The notes under the pieces: generated by a model
Databases searched by the model: none
Seen by the model: only the letters and a program-made list of their open reading frames with translations
Told to the model about the DNA's origin: nothing
Position numbers and translations under genes: made by a program
Source of the DNA: Incurvaria masculella
Lineage: Eukaryota; Arthropoda; Insecta; Lepidoptera; Incurvariidae
Length of the DNA stretch: 64,000 nt
Reading direction: 5' to 3'
Assembly: GCA_946894095.1 (NCBI GenBank)
Contig: OX335653.1
Span: forward strand, 7,693,001 to 7,757,000
Shown here: in pieces, positions 34,018-45,692 of the stretch
How positions within the stretch are numbered: the stretch's first letter is position 1
Layout: every line of letters begins with the position of its first letter

Positions 34018-34340
34018 AGTGGCACTACGCCTCGGTCTTCGATCATCGAGGTTAAGCAACTCTGACGGTAACCGTGGGTCAGGTTAAACAATAATTATAG
34101 GTAGCCTTTCTTACTGACTAGGTGGTAGTGTTAACACCGCCCGATTTACGATGCATCATACTGATTTAAAGATGTCCGTAGCGGTAATGAAAATTATCCG
34201 TGTTTTAAACTAGCTCAATGTACACAGTCATAGAATATTAGGAAGGTCCTGGCATGTCACCTGGGATCAATGTTGTGCGTTAGCCTAATATCATGGCATT
34301 AGGTGTCGTAATAGCCATCCGTGCCCATTTTCATACAAAA
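34018..34340 (+). repeat. Composite-head SINE, old copy
   Basis: The head keeps a 5S-like gaggttaagcaactctg near 34047. The body keeps tggtagtgttaacaccgccc and ggaaggtcctggcatgtcac. The tail keeps atagccatccgtgccc. Substitutions and small indels throughout indicate an old insertion. Confidence 0.65.
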
Positions 34341-34839
34341 ACATGCATAGAGATCTTATCCGTTAGATGATATATTAGATATAGATTATTGTTTTGCAGA
34401 CATTCGATTAACACCAAGATGTCTTGAGATAGGTCAACCTAGGCGTGGACGTAAAATGTACTTATATGGATCCATTCGATCATCGTAAAAGTGCAGCTAA
34501 CACTGTACCAATACTGGCTCATGAGCGCGCCTTATCAGTAATGGCTTTAATATTTCTCCGTGCCTTATAAATTGGCAAACCAAACAAAGCAGTAGCTCAG
34601 TTCGTTCCACATTTTCACGCGAGCCGGCTTCCTTGGCTGGGAAAAAGTAAAAACAAATTGTACGCGAAACAAAAATGGTTCTTATCACAGTAACGAACAA
34701 ACCCCGGGCTGGCCACCACGTCCGCAGTGGTTCTGGCCGCCGCCGCCAGGCGGATTCGTGGACTTTTTAATTAACTCGTGCAATCAAGATATTACTTTGT
34801 AAGAAATTACTAATCATACCGCTTCACCTTGCTGAACCT

Positions 34840-35310
34840 CGTGTGTGCGTGCTGTATAATGTCATAAACACATAGCAATGATCACTCCGACTACTAAGCG
34901 ACGGCCATCTTCCAAGGTATTTATCGTATAATAACCTGACCGACCGACCAATACGAAATAAATGCTCTCCAATGGTATTTATTTTGTATTGGTCGATTAA
35001 AAGAAAAATATGCACCAACCCACATTCGATGTCGTGAATGTGTATATCATAATGTTACACGCGCATGTCAATGTGCTTGTGACTTCACGTATACGGGGCG
35101 GTCGACATAATAGTTAAGTATATATATATGTGTGTTATCTGCGAAGGCTTTCACGCACACAGACGAGCGGACATAGCTCGTAAAATAAGCGATTCAAAAG
35201 CTTCAGCCGTTCGCCACGGTGTGGCGCTGACACAGGCGCCGAGGTTCGTGTCGAAACTACGCTGTGATTCGAACTTCGAACATTTGGCGCTGCTGTGCCT
35301 CGGAGAACTT
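34840..35310. promoter_or_regulatory. GC-richer region with YY1-like motif
   Basis: Contains gacggccatcttcc at about 34900-34913 (minus strand ggaagatggccgtc) and a second GC-rich part at 35190-35290. A 61-codon plus frame is not recognisable. Candidate regulatory or promoter region, weaker than the one at 56590. Confidence 0.25.
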
Positions 35311-35633
35311 TAAATTAGTTTTCTTATAAGATCGACCATTTGGAAGGTTTCTGGATTAAATTTCTTATTAAATTCCTATCGGAAATAGCTCGATGCCATT
35401 CTGCGGCCAATTATTCTAGGTGGCATATTTGATTTTCCCAAATTGAAATCCCTACTACCTACATCTTGTCACATACTACACACACATTGTGCATCCTAAC
35501 TATAAGAATAGGACGTGCCACTACTCATTATGTGAGCCTAAAAACATAATTAGGCGAAAGTAGTCAATAGTCTATAGCACTCAGACGGTTTTTCAACCGT
35601 AACCGCTGGATACGCGGAGACCACAAACCGGTG
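35311..35633. other. Non-coding stretch
   Basis: Contains the short segment at 35518-35562 that resembles 3427-3475. No gene seen. Confidence 0.3.
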
Positions 35634-35663
35634 CTCGGGAGCCAAAAATGGCTCCCGAGCAGA
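35634..35663. repeat. Perfect 13-bp hairpin
   Basis: Arms tgctcgggagcca and tggctcccgagca around an AAAA loop. It is GC-rich, so it would be a very stable stem in RNA. No T-rich terminator context or coding gene is nearby. Confidence 0.8.
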
Positions 35664-35796
35664 GTTTATTTTACAAATCAAATCTAATCTTCAAATATAT
35701 ATTTTTTCATCATATCAAATATCATATGTAGTTTGTTTTATTTCAATATTGTATAACATCTATTAATAAATCTACCTGCTCACACGATTTCATGTT

Positions 35797-36015
35797 ATTT
35801 CTGAGTGGTAGAGTTATTTCGTCGGATGAAAATATCGTCGAAAAATCGTCCATGTCTTCCGTCTGGTTCAATATAGCGATCATATAGAAAAGGTATTGGA
35901 ATGGCACCTAATCCTTCAGTGAACATTCACTGTATATCGCATTGGTGTGTTGGGCTAATATCACGACGGTGGGATGTGGTCTTAGCCATCAATGTCTAGT
36001 TACATAAAATAAAAA
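35797..36015 (+). repeat. SINE copy, 5'-truncated
   Basis: Starts in the ctgagtggtagagtt part and continues through ggttcaatatagcg and tggtgtgttgggctaatatc. It ends in gtctagttacataaaataaa. The head type cannot be determined. Confidence 0.7.
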
Positions 36016-36410
36016 TGTTCTTGAGACATTTTTTTATCATAGATTATGCACCCGACCATCTGTGCAATGTCCATAAAATATCTGACGTCATATCTGAGCA
36101 GGCAAGCAATATGTTTCCGTGCCAAAACATTCCAAAACTTGCGAGTTTGCGAAATGAGACGCGAATGCACTTGCTTCTCCCTTCCTGCCAGAATTTCATC
36201 TAACTTGTCTCGTTACTTGAAGAGCTTTGGCGCTCTCTTGCTTTCATAATATTCTCATTTTCTGCTTACGGACATTTTTTTTTATTTTTTGGAAAAAGTT
36301 GCAGTAAACAGATATGACACGTTTATGAGCAGATGTTTTTTCATTTAAAGATATCAGTAATTTGTGAAAAAAATATAGATATTTATAACTTCATAGCAGC
36401 GTTATCTTAC
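36016..36410. other. Non-coding stretch
   Basis: Two overlapping short frames with no recognised family. No repeat identified. Confidence 0.3.
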
Positions 36411-36536
36411 GCCCGGTTCCACCACCTCCAGCTACAAAAATTCCAAAGTTATCTTTCGGTTACATCATACGAATATTCAATGTAGCCGAAAGTTAACTAT
36501 CGTATTTTAGGTAACTGGAGGTGGTGAAAATAGGGG
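36411..36536. mobile_element. Palindromic MITE, about 126 bp
   Basis: The whole unit folds on itself: gcccggttccaccacctcca at the left pairs with tggaggtggtgaaaatagg at the right. An inner pair, aaagttatctttcgg and ccgaaagttaact, continues the stem. It is flanked by TTA on both sides (allowing one base), as expected for a 3-bp target duplication of PIF/Harbinger-type elements. Confidence 0.65.
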
Positions 36537-36636
36537 TTAAGCAACTACATTACACGTATGCGACTTTTTTATCCTTGGCCCAAATTGGTACCTATTATTA
36601 TATATTACAAACTTTTTTCATGTTAAATGCAGCGGC

Positions 36637-36790
36637 ATTAGGCGTACGCCAGGACCTCTTAAGGTACCCGACGACGCCTAGGAGCTTTCGCACTTTCAGG
36701 GGGCTGCGAACACTATGCGGGCGGCCAGGTGCTTCTTTATACCATGTTTGAAGGACCACAAGGACTCCAAGGTACTTTGGAGGAGACACA
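36637..36790 (-). pseudogene. Degraded repeat shared with 42780, LINE-like
   Basis: Shares cgtacgccaggacctcttaa and gcgaa/ctttc text with 42780-42890. On the minus strand both can be read as SPLKVRKL..VVG.LKRSWRTP. In the 42780 copy this lies next to the 'GKLWNALPAE' motif of a LINE C-terminus. The protein reading here is broken and the remnant is short. Confidence 0.35.
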
Positions 36791-37189
36791 GACCCGTGAT
36801 CTTATTATCTATAGGTTTTTTAGAAACGTTATCTATGTTTTGTTGAGTTTATTTTTTATTTTTTTATTTATTTATTTATTAAAAGGAAAACTTCCAGCTA
36901 AAAACAAGTTACACAAAATACACTAGAAATAAAAAAATAAGCCTAACAAGTTTTCACAAATATAAATAAAACTATTGATCGCTCTTAACTATAATACATG
37001 GGAAAGATATGGAGGGTTAATAAAAAAAAATGAATAAATATCTATTTATCTGATATCTGAAATATCTATTTATACAAATCTATTGCCGTGCGTTATTCTC
37101 GCTAAATCTCGAGAAAGTTGGGCTTAACCGATTTGAATAATTTTTATTTTGTTTTCTTCTCCTCTATATCTATTGGGGTGGTTTAGAGA

Positions 37190-37475
37190 AAAAAATAATC
37201 CTCTGTATGTGTGTTTGTCACCTTACTGCCTCCGCTGTCCGTCCGTCTATCCGTCCGTCAATCCGTCCGTCCGTCTGTCACAGGGCTATATCTCATGAAT
37301 CGTAATAGGTAGGCAGCTGAAATTTTCATAGAGTGTGTATTTATTTTGCCACTATAATAACAATATACAAATTAAAGGGGGGCCCCATACAAAATACGTG
37401 ATTTTTTGTGTTGCATCATGTACAATGGTACAGAACCCTTCGTGTGCGAGTCCGACTCGCTCTTGGCCGGTTTTT
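37190..37475 (+). repeat. Lepidopteran repeat with (cgtc)n and 'gagtccgactcg' tail
   Basis: Has a long gtccgtccgtc-rich tract at 37235-37285, then tgaaattttcatagagtg, and then gaacccttcgtgtgcgagtc plus ctcttggccggttttttt. This order is characteristic of a very abundant lepidopteran interspersed repeat, probably the 3' end of a non-LTR element. Confidence 0.75.
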
Positions 37476-38690
37476 TTAGAAATATAATATACATTAATAT
37501 ATACTTTACATGAATATCCATTACGTAGCTTTACTATTTCTTAAGCCTTCTTTTATTCATACTTATAAAAAATGCATTCGTTTTGGTTGTGCTCGGTGAA
37601 GATTGAATGCACGCTCAGATCCTGATCATTTTCTATTTTGTGAGTGAATCGCTCGCTACACTATGGGGGCGTTACATGACGGACTAAGTCTGACTAACAT
37701 CACGGCTTTCAATGAAACAAGTGTGGAATAAATGAGTTTATTTGTTCCAAGTTGGTCATTTGCTGAGTGATGTACAAGTCAAAAAACATTAGACACCTAG
37801 GCTCAATTTAAAGAGGTGGATCGCAAATAAGAGGTCCATAACTAAGCCCATTGAATTTCTCAAAAATCTTTTCAAATTAAAAAAATATTTCAAAGCTCCA
37901 CGGGCAAGGCACATTTGCCACCATAACGAAACATTTATCATATCTTAAAAGTTTTATTTTTTTCTTTATAATAAACAAATACAATAAGTGCTCGTAGCTT
38001 ACTGGCACCACTTTGGGGGGAGGCGCTCAAGCCTAATTTCACCCAATCTCACGTGTGAGAGTGGGGGTGTCTCGGCAAATAATACGTTATATTTTTTTCC
38101 GCAACAAAATGTTATCTGATGTCTGATTTAACAGTCGCTTTGGTATTATATTATCAATCACCACATTTTTTTAAAATACTTATATGTACCACTTAAAACT
38201 TAATGTGTCCCTGAATTGGATTTGTACTCTTTTATGCCACGTGATGTTCCTCTCAAACCTATGGAATCCGAGCAAACATAAATTACTCGGACTTATTCGA
38301 GTTTAAGGTTGACTACCCATACAAACGTGGAAAGAAGATCATGCCCATATTTCTTGTCAGAGATCCAATATTATACTCAAAACAGCTTTATTTGGTCAAA
38401 CTGAATGTCCGATGGCTATTGTAATTGTAAAAAAAATTTTGGTTTCTAAGTTTATTTAATAATTTGGAGATGAATTACTCAACGATAAAATAAACAGACC
38501 TCAAAAAGATTAGTAATCAGACCTAGCTAGTTACATGAAAATGTATAATCAATTTTGTTTTTGTTTGATTTTTTACTATAACGGTCATTATTTACTTTTA
38601 GCTATAAGTCGTTTTGTAATTATTTTTTCTTAAATCTTACCAAATCAAACACTATTCGCATTGTATGCTTTGTGGACAAATTGCATCCTC
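37476..38690. other. AT-rich non-coding stretch
   Basis: No gene or clear repeat. Confidence 0.35.
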
Positions 38691-38830
38691 CTCAAAGGAG
38701 CCTGTCTTTTTAACTGAAACAAAGAAGGTACCAGAGCGCAATAGCACGGTTTCTTACGGTGCCCGCGAATGAGTTAGTCCCGTCGGAAAGGGCCACCTGA
38801 AGTCCCCGGCGTTACATTATTGTCAAATTT
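38691..38830. promoter_or_regulatory. GC-richer block
   Basis: Contains ggtgcccgcgaatgag and gggccacctgaagtcc (an E-box-like cacctg). No coding frame. Confidence 0.2.
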
Positions 38831-39059
38831 GGTAAAATTTGTTGACCAAAAATGTAAAAAATAAATGGACTAGATACACGCCTGGCTGCGGCTTATCTAA
38901 TAGCAATGTCAACTTGCAGTGATGAAATATAAAAACAAATTATGCGAAAATTACAGACATTTGGCAATTGCTAAAAAATTACAAAATTATCTTGTATTTG
39001 TTGAATGTTCCAATCAACGATTTTCGGTATTTTGGTAAACCCTATTTAAACGATTTTGG

Positions 39060-39365
39060 TGACGCTTTAATTGATAGCGAACTATTAGCGCCCGTTAATT
39101 TTTAACGTTCTTGGCCAACACATTTGAGCAACTTGGACAATAATGTAACGCCGCTGTCAGACTGCTACTGCCGTCGTCGCTGCCGTCGCCGCTGCCTCCT
39201 CCGGCGCACCGCTGGGGTTCTGGAAGCTCTCACGTACACAGCCAATATCCGTTAGTCGCCTTAGAGCAGCTGTCGCGTGCGATCTAGGATGGGAATCGGC
39301 GTCAGCGGTAATGAAGTAGCTAACTCCACGCCGCCGCTGTCGCCACTTCTACCTTCGTCACATAT
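39060..39365. promoter_or_regulatory. GC-rich island with CTG/CCG triplets
   Basis: Dense in gccgtcgtcgctgccgtcgc-type triplets at 39170-39200 and ccgccgctgtcgcc near 39331. No frame of useful length is open. Candidate CpG-rich regulatory block. Confidence 0.3.
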
Positions 39366-40340
39366 TCGTTAATGCATCCATATTGAAAATAATGAATTTT
39401 TAATACTGCCATCACTACTACGTTTGTAAATTTCACTAAATGATTACGTTAATTTGATGCCATACATCAAATTATCTCAATCGTTAACGTAACCATACAC
39501 AATTAATTAAGGAACTTAAGTAACCCCATAATTTGGAGGCTACAACAATATCTGAAATACAATTACTTTTGCCAAAATGTAATATTTATTAAAATGTATG
39601 GTTTCCCAATATTTTAAATGTTTTTTTGCCAAAAAACTATGCATCCAAAAACTGTTTAAAATACTGGAAATTACTAAAATTACTTCAATCAACCTTGACA
39701 CTGTGGGCAGATTTTTTTATAAGACCTCACATAATTAATCATCAATGTTATGTAAAATGTTGATCTTATGAACTGTTTTCAAAGTGACCAGCACGGTCGT
39801 TATAGTTCTTAATTTTCTTTTGGTGTAGTCAATTTTATTGCGTATATTGAAACCTTGATAATTCAACATAATCAAGAACTTTATATTAATTTCACAATGA
39901 GATCGTGAAACAAATTAAACTCAGGTAGATTTCATTTGCAAATAACATTACACATAGATAGAAAACTTTTGATGGATGTAGATCTCTAGTAAAAAATGTT
40001 GTATACCGTATACCTTTGTATTATTATATTTTTTCATGTTAATAAAAAAAAATTGAAAAATAGTAATATTAGGTATATTATGGATTTAATTTTAATAAAT
40101 TATGGTGAGAACATTTACATAAGTCTGAAGCTGAAGTTTAAAACCTGCTATCTTCGGATTCCTTGTCATCTGCTCGAACCATGCAGTCATACGGCCCGTC
40201 GGACTAAATATGTTCTGTATTTCATAATGCTATTATACATATACATACAGTATTTCATAATGTATTGCTAGACGTGGCCGTATAAACCTTCGCAACCGAT
40301 TCGAATCTGAAATTTCATAAGCATTTAAAACATACTTAGT
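39366..40340. other. AT-rich non-coding stretch
   Basis: Nothing recognised. Confidence 0.35.
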
Positions 40341-40344
40341 AGAT

Positions 40345-40818
40345 ATGAAAACACAATTCCTCGGAGATACTGCCAACATTTTATATAATTGTGGCTCGTG
40401 CCTTGGTGCTTGCATACACACGCGTCCTGCTCGCATATTTAGAGGTATCGGAGTGCTACATTGTAGCAAGCGCGCGGGTTCAACAAAACCCGAAGAACAA
40501 ATAGCACTGCAGAACGTTCGCGATGCGCTAAAAATAAGATGTTCAATTACATTTAACGAAGATCAACACAGAATATGCGAACTTATTACTTACTTGCGGA
40601 TCTCATTCGACTCGTTGGTGGAAGTAGACGTCTCGGTTGGACGAATTCGACAAAACCATCATCAACATTGTTGCTCTCGTATGCACTTAGTTTATTGGCT
40701 GACTAGTTTTATCAGCAAAAACATCTGTTTTGTAAATTATATGAATAATACATTTCTACAGGACTTTTTTGTATGTAAAATGAGACCTAAGCCATGTAGG
40801 TATATATTCATTGTCTAA
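40345..40818 (+). CDS. Uncharacterised 157-codon ORF
   Basis: The longest open frame outside the transposase, starting with ATG at 40345. Its first half is cysteine-containing (CGSCLGAC, RPARIFRG). The second half is His- and Tyr-rich and reads less like a protein. No domain, signal peptide or membrane segment was recognised. The first 300 bases are GC-richer than the flanks, which by itself lengthens frames. No intron or neighbouring exon was identified. It could be a single-exon lineage-specific gene, part of an unrecognised transposon or chance. I favour chance. Confidence 0.15.
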   Translation: MKTQFLGDTANILYNCGSCLGACIHTRPARIFRGIGVLHCSKRAGSTKPEEQIALQNVRDALKIRCSITFNEDQHRICELITYLRISFDSLVEVDVSVGRIRQNHHQHCCSRMHLVYWLTSFISKNICFVNYMNNTFLQDFFVCKMRPKPCRYIFIV

Positions 40819-41285
40819 ACTTAAATTATACCATACGAAGTTTACTTTGCGAAACACAAAATAAGGATATGAACAGGATAGATTTCGACTCAACGGATAG
40901 ATACAAGAATTTCACGAGCATTTTTCACACAATACAATGTATGACTGAATATTTTGGAGGTTTCAAACTTCTTGCAACTTGTTCTATCTTGTGTTTTACT
41001 TCTTTTTGGTATCTATACTAATAATAAATCTGTAAGGGTACCGCAACTAGTTTTTAAATAAAATAACATATCCACCGCTTTTATCGTAGTGATACTTTTA
41101 GTGTTCCTATTGAAGAACGTTTTAATTTTTATTGCTCAATTATTTGTTGTTTGCAAGTATTCAATATTTAAAAAAAAATGTTTTCCTCAGAATTATAGAA
41201 GCATTTCTAAATAAAAAAAAGTTAATCATTTGAAGACAAATTACGGTATACCTTTTCCAGAATTCAAATTCAACTTTCTAAATGA
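40819..41285. other. AT-rich non-coding stretch
   Basis: Nothing recognised. Confidence 0.35.
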
Positions 41286-41670
41286 ACAAAAACTTTTCTC
41301 GTTGCGAGATTTTTACTCGAATTTCCCTAGACGTTGTCAGTCCTCTCCGTTTCGGCGACGGCTGTTTGCTATTCAACAAAATTCAGCGAACTTGCAGGCG
41401 GTTTAGAAAATGTAGAGTCAAGCGGAATTGTGGCCGAGCGTTCATACAATATGTAGCGAAGTCAAGTCGGGCTCCTTTCTTCGTAAAATTTATATTAGGC
41501 AGGAAAATAGTTTTGCTCGGCCCCCCTCCGGCGGCCACCTCACCCCGCGCCGCGCTGCCTCTCTGATGTTTACGCGTTGCGTCGCGTACTCGCTACCTAC
41601 CTCCACCGCCGTGTGTGGATCTTGGAATGTACCGTCCGCTTCACAGGAAACGCCACACTCTATTGGGTGT
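41286..41670. promoter_or_regulatory. GC-rich island
   Basis: A rising GC content, with ccccctccggcggccacctc at 41521-41540 and ggaatgt (TEAD-like) near 41624. Overlapping 94- and 82-codon plus frames are open in different phases, which fits composition rather than coding. Candidate promoter or enhancer. Confidence 0.3.
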
Positions 41671-41714
41671 AAATAAAATGTTCATTAGACCTTATAGATG
41701 GCGAATACAACGTG

Positions 41715-41935
41715 ATGAGGATAGGATTGGGTGCCGTGCCAGAAACTTCCCTTTAGGAGCACGGCTGAATTGAACTAGAAGGTAAATACTTTCAATGATT
41801 CATTGACGCTGTGAACATTTGTTTATCCAATGCGATAGTTCCAACCCGGGTGAGCTTGTGTGAAAATGGGATATATGTACAATTTAAGTTGGATTCTGAA
41901 CCAGAGAACAGTTGGCATGCGTCACGAAATTATTT
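41715..41935 (-). repeat. SINE copy, old, minus strand
   Basis: On the minus strand the body contains attggataaacaaatgttca-type text at the position of 'ttggatgaacgatggtc', plus ctagttcaattcagccgtgc. Head and tail ends are lost. Confidence 0.55.
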
Positions 41936-42600
41936 TCCTTGTTGTGTTTTGTTTGTCTTTAAAATTTACTTCTTGCAGTTATTTAATGAGATGTCATTAA
42001 GATAGTTACTTAAGAAAATAAATGGTTCTGTTTACATAAAGAAGCTGCTCTCAATATACGGTGGTGAGTACGAAATTCGCCGTGAAATGATATGATTCAT
42101 TTAATTTGGTAATTTTCTTTGCCACAACTTTCTTCAGTTAACATTCTTTGTAATTACATTTATAGATTAGTTCAACCTTACAAAAATATCTAGAACCTAT
42201 TTTCTCTCTTGCATGGTATGTTTAGTTTCAAGATATTTTGAAGGTCTAGTTATGATAAAAAAAAACCTGTGAATTCAGAATCTCCTCTTTTTTTGATGTC
42301 GGTTAAAACGAGCAGTAATGTCCTCCAGTGAGCTCAGTTAGAGATACTACTCTCTGCATCAGCTTTCGCTGCTCGCGACCGTCGTCGTAATTGGGGCTCT
42401 ATGAAAACTTTATTTTATCCTTATCACACTCAGCTATTTTTTCAAACGTTCGATGCTGCCGACTGTACATTGCGCTCGTCACATTTTGTTATACCCAGTG
42501 ACGCTGGACTAGGGTGGATCGCCATCCTATCTATGTATAAGGCAATACACATTACTAATAGCTCGTTGCAATAGAGATTATACAATTAAACTTTGTACTG
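41936..42600. other. Non-coding stretch
   Basis: Contains an isolated gatgtcggttaaaa (about 42295), similar to the end of the repeat at 50274. A GC-richer patch lies at 42340-42500. No gene. Confidence 0.3.
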
Positions 42601-42775
42601 TTTATGAAGCATTATAACTATGGGATCATCTGGAAAGTATACCCTTCCAAACAAAAAAAAAAAGAATTTTCCAAATCGGTCCAGGCATTTTCGAGTGATC
42701 GGGGCAAATATATTTAAAAAAAACATTCCGTCGAATTAAGAACCTACTCGTTTTTTTTAAGTTGGTTAAAAAAGG
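42601..42775 (+). repeat. Dispersed repeat of the 50274 family, old copy
   Basis: Contains gggatcatctggaaag, then ccaaatcggtccaggcattt. It ends in agttggttaaaaaagg, in the same order as 50274-50535. Confidence 0.5.
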
Positions 42776-43001
42776 CGCTAAATATGGCGTACGCCAGGAC
42801 CTCTTAAGGTGCCCGACGACCTCCATGAGCTTTCGAACTTTTAAGGGGGCTGCGAAAGCCATGTTTGAAGGATCCTAGGTTGTACTTTGGGGGAAATAAC
42901 TCGGCAGGGAGTGCATTCCATAGTTTACCGGCCCCATAGATAAAGCATCTAGAGGATGGGTCGATACTTCGATCGATAGATACATCCAATACCTCCCACA
43001 T
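42776..43001 (-). pseudogene. LINE reverse-transcriptase C-terminal relic
   Basis: The minus frame includes YGAGKLWNALPAELFPPKYN followed by LGSFKHGFRSPLK. The 'KLWNALP' block followed by a 'FKxxF' block is the usual C-terminal signature of insect non-LTR reverse transcriptases. A second overlapping frame suggests a frameshift near 42850. No polymerase core remains. Confidence 0.45.
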
Positions 43002-43850
43002 GCGGAGCCGCCGCCGTCTATTGGTTGTTTAACTCAGTTCATATTTATTTTCATGCATGGAACAATTAAATTTTTATTCACTTTCAATTTACTCTTATGC
43101 GCGTATTTTTTTACATTTATTTGGGTAAAATGGATTACATTTCCTTATTCGGTTCATTTAAACATTAACAGATACAACTATAGTACGGCTATTTTATAAG
43201 ATTTGAACCTGCGGCATACAATGCGATTCATTAAAAGTGAGACGGGATTCGTGAGTAACTTACTTCTTACTTACGGTCGGGACGTCCGCACGGGTTTGCA
43301 CGAGAATCAATCGCTTCAATATCAAATGAAACCTGACGCTTTTTTCCATCGAACCATCTACATGCTTTTGCGTTTCCTCGTTTTGTAGCGGCTCTGCCTT
43401 TAAGTGACACTAGACAACAACACGAATCTACACAGTAGGATTACATTGAGTGCCTTTCACAGAATATACAATTAAACGAGTAGGTTAGTAGGGCTGCTCT
43501 TTGCTATCTGTGTTTATCTGTTTTCTTTGTATTGTGTTTTTATCGGGTGTCCTCGAAAGTGCCACAGTTGCATTGTTTTATTTGTTAGTTTGGTTTGTGA
43601 TCGCGTTTTTGAATGTTTTTTTCATGTCTGTTTTACAAATAAATATTTAGTTACAACACATTATTTTTTCTAAATATTTATTAAATATTTTTTTAATAAA
43701 CTTTTTTTGCACTCCATTCTGAAATTTGCAAAGTTTGCAGTTTGACATTTAAAATAGCGGTGGTTCCGGTCCTATTCTTATTTGAATCGCATTGTACATT
43801 TCAATATTATTTAGCATTACGCTTATTTTTACGGAGAGCGGACACATCAC
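43002..43850. other. AT-rich non-coding stretch
   Basis: A 61-codon plus frame at 43203-43388 is not recognisable. Nothing else. Confidence 0.3.
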
Positions 43851-44080
43851 CATATGTTTCCAACGTCCTCAACTTCCCATTACGGGGCAGAGAGCGGAGG
43901 TAGGTCGCAATATACGTGGCACCGGCAGCGATATTTGTCTCAAGCATGCCATACAAACAATATTTATTCCTCGTCGGGCTGCTTTATCTCAACTCGGAGG
44001 CCTGCCCGGCCCAGTGGTGGGGCCACCACTCCTGACGAAACCCTATATCATTCTTATTCTCCACTTGCACATGTGTAGGT
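43851..44080. promoter_or_regulatory. GC-richer block with palindrome
   Basis: Contains the perfect palindrome agtggtggggccaccact near 44013-44030 and, separately, a forkhead-like caaacaatatttatt. Overlapping frames in two phases (108 and 74 codons) have no recognised family. Candidate regulatory block. Confidence 0.25.
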
Positions 44081-44212
44081 ATTTGCGGTGCTTTGGAAAT
44101 AAACCTTCGCTAAAATAAGTTTTTTTTATCACTTCCAGTCTTTATTTTGATGGCACATTATGTCGCTACAATTAAAAATAAAACTCATAACACAAACACG
44201 TATTAAAGTTTT

Positions 44213-44545
44213 TTTATTTGCTGGACATGTATTGCTGATACCAAAATCACTGAGAGATATTAGCCTAACACACCACATCGGAACTAAGTGACACGCCAGG
44301 ACCTTCCTTACATTGCTCGGCTACATTGAACTGGATGGAAAAGACGGACTTTATTCCGGGCGGGATTAACCCTACCACTTAGTAAGTAAGGAAGGGGACC
44401 TACAGTTTTACCTAGAATATGGACTACGGCCAGCCTCAGCGGTTGAAAATGGTCAGCCCATGCAGAACCTAACCGTGCTCAGAGGTGCTTCACCAAGCTT
44501 ATCGAATGGCAAGGCGTCGCGCCACTGGGCTACCGAGGCTGACAA
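44213..44545 (-). repeat. Composite-head SINE, subfamily B
   Basis: On the minus strand it begins cagcctcggtagcccagtgg (A box), then gcgcgacgccttgcc and a diverged 5S-like stretch, then the shared body and tail. The 'gacgccttgc' variant is shared with the fragment at 52556, which suggests a subfamily distinct from the 23781 and 53621 copies. A (CAAA)n tract at 44549-44570 borders its head. Confidence 0.75.
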
Positions 44546-44548
44546 ACA

Positions 44549-44571
44549 AACAAACAAACAACTTAAAATAT
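44549..44571. repeat. (CAAA)n microsatellite
   Basis: Five to six tandem caaa units next to the SINE head. Confidence 0.85.
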
Positions 44572-44980
44572 TATATTTAAAATTTCTAAACCTATTTTTG
44601 AAGAACCAAAACATTGTAAATAAGACATACATTATTTGCACTCCTTTCATCATTATTATCATAGATATACCTATTTTGGGTACGTAATCAAAATATGTTT
44701 TTAAAAAAGCATCCAACCATACATTTTAATAAACGTACGTACTGAACTTTACATAAAATATCCCTTTATCGATTTTTATAGATACACATGTACTGTATAC
44801 TTATGAACAAACAAAATAATTAACAAATAATATCAAAAGTTTCCGGGATAAATTACAATGATTTTCATAATGTCTTCAGTTTAAGTTAGAGCACCTTTGT
44901 GCTTTAAATAAAAAAAAAAATATTAACATTCAATTAACATCTCTACACATTTACGAATTTCATTGCAAAAATAATGCGTT
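44572..44980. other. AT-rich non-coding stretch
   Basis: Nothing recognised. Confidence 0.35.
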
Positions 44981-45290
44981 AATCACCGCAAGGCGGCAGC
45001 GGGGACGACAGCGGGGAAGTCGACGACACGGCAGCGATGTTGGCGCGACTTTTACTGCATTATAATTGGATCATTCACGTTTCCCGCATCACGCTGCGCT
45101 AGGTGACGGTCGACACTCACTTTGTCGACATAGTCAACATCGCCGCTCGCCTCCGTAGCGACTCCGCCGACCATTCGATCTCGCGATGTCGACTTTGTTG
45201 TTGACGAACTTGCGTGGCTTTCCACGCGCGCCGTGTGTATGCCCTCCCCTTCGTTGTTCGAAGCCCGAACGACCTGTAAGGTTTTCAGTG
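44981..45290. promoter_or_regulatory. CpG-rich island
   Basis: Among the most GC- and CG-rich blocks in the window, with repeated gtcgac words (several SalI-like palindromes) and gcgctaggtgacggtcgac. No convincing frame. Candidate promoter, enhancer or insulator. Confidence 0.3.
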
Positions 45291-45484
45291 TGTTAATTTG
45301 GCATTTGTGGATGGAGGAAATTAAACAGGAACAAGAAAATTGGCTGTAAATTTTCGTGGAAAACGTACGTGGGATTATTTGTATTTGTATTTGTACTCGA
45401 AAGTACCCAGTTTTTTTCTAAATAAAGAAAAAGAGACTAACTGTGAAATGTGTTCAATTATTTGTAACATGGACCATCCTTTAT

Positions 45485-45600
45485 ACCATTGCTCAATCGG
45501 AATAGGCACAGAATGTACCCATTTATTGTCGAAAATATGAACGAACCGATCCTCTAATCGGTAAATTATGGAATGACAGGGAATTTCCCCCAAAGCTTTT
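45485..45600 (+). repeat. LINE-like fragment, partner of 24780
   Basis: Shares the cattta/c-tgtcgaaa and cgaaccgatcctct text with 24790-24840. It can be read in broken frames as a 'GKLWNDRE..F' motif, as at a LINE C-terminus. Confidence 0.35.
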
Positions 45601-45666
45601 CAAATATTTTGGGTATTTCATAGCACTCAATAGTTTCAATATCCGCAAAACCTACTATTATGAAGC

Positions 45667-45692
45667 CATTTATTTATTTATTTATTTATGGA
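45667..45692. repeat. (TTTA)n tract
   Basis: Six tandem ttta units. In minus orientation this would be an (AAAT)n tail of a retroelement whose body would lie at higher coordinates. That body was not identified. Confidence 0.7.

Noticed and set aside
39160..39210. Coding triplet repeat (poly-Ala/poly-Ser tract)
   Set aside because: The CTG/CCG-rich text is not inside any frame of useful length, so it is better treated as a GC-rich island.
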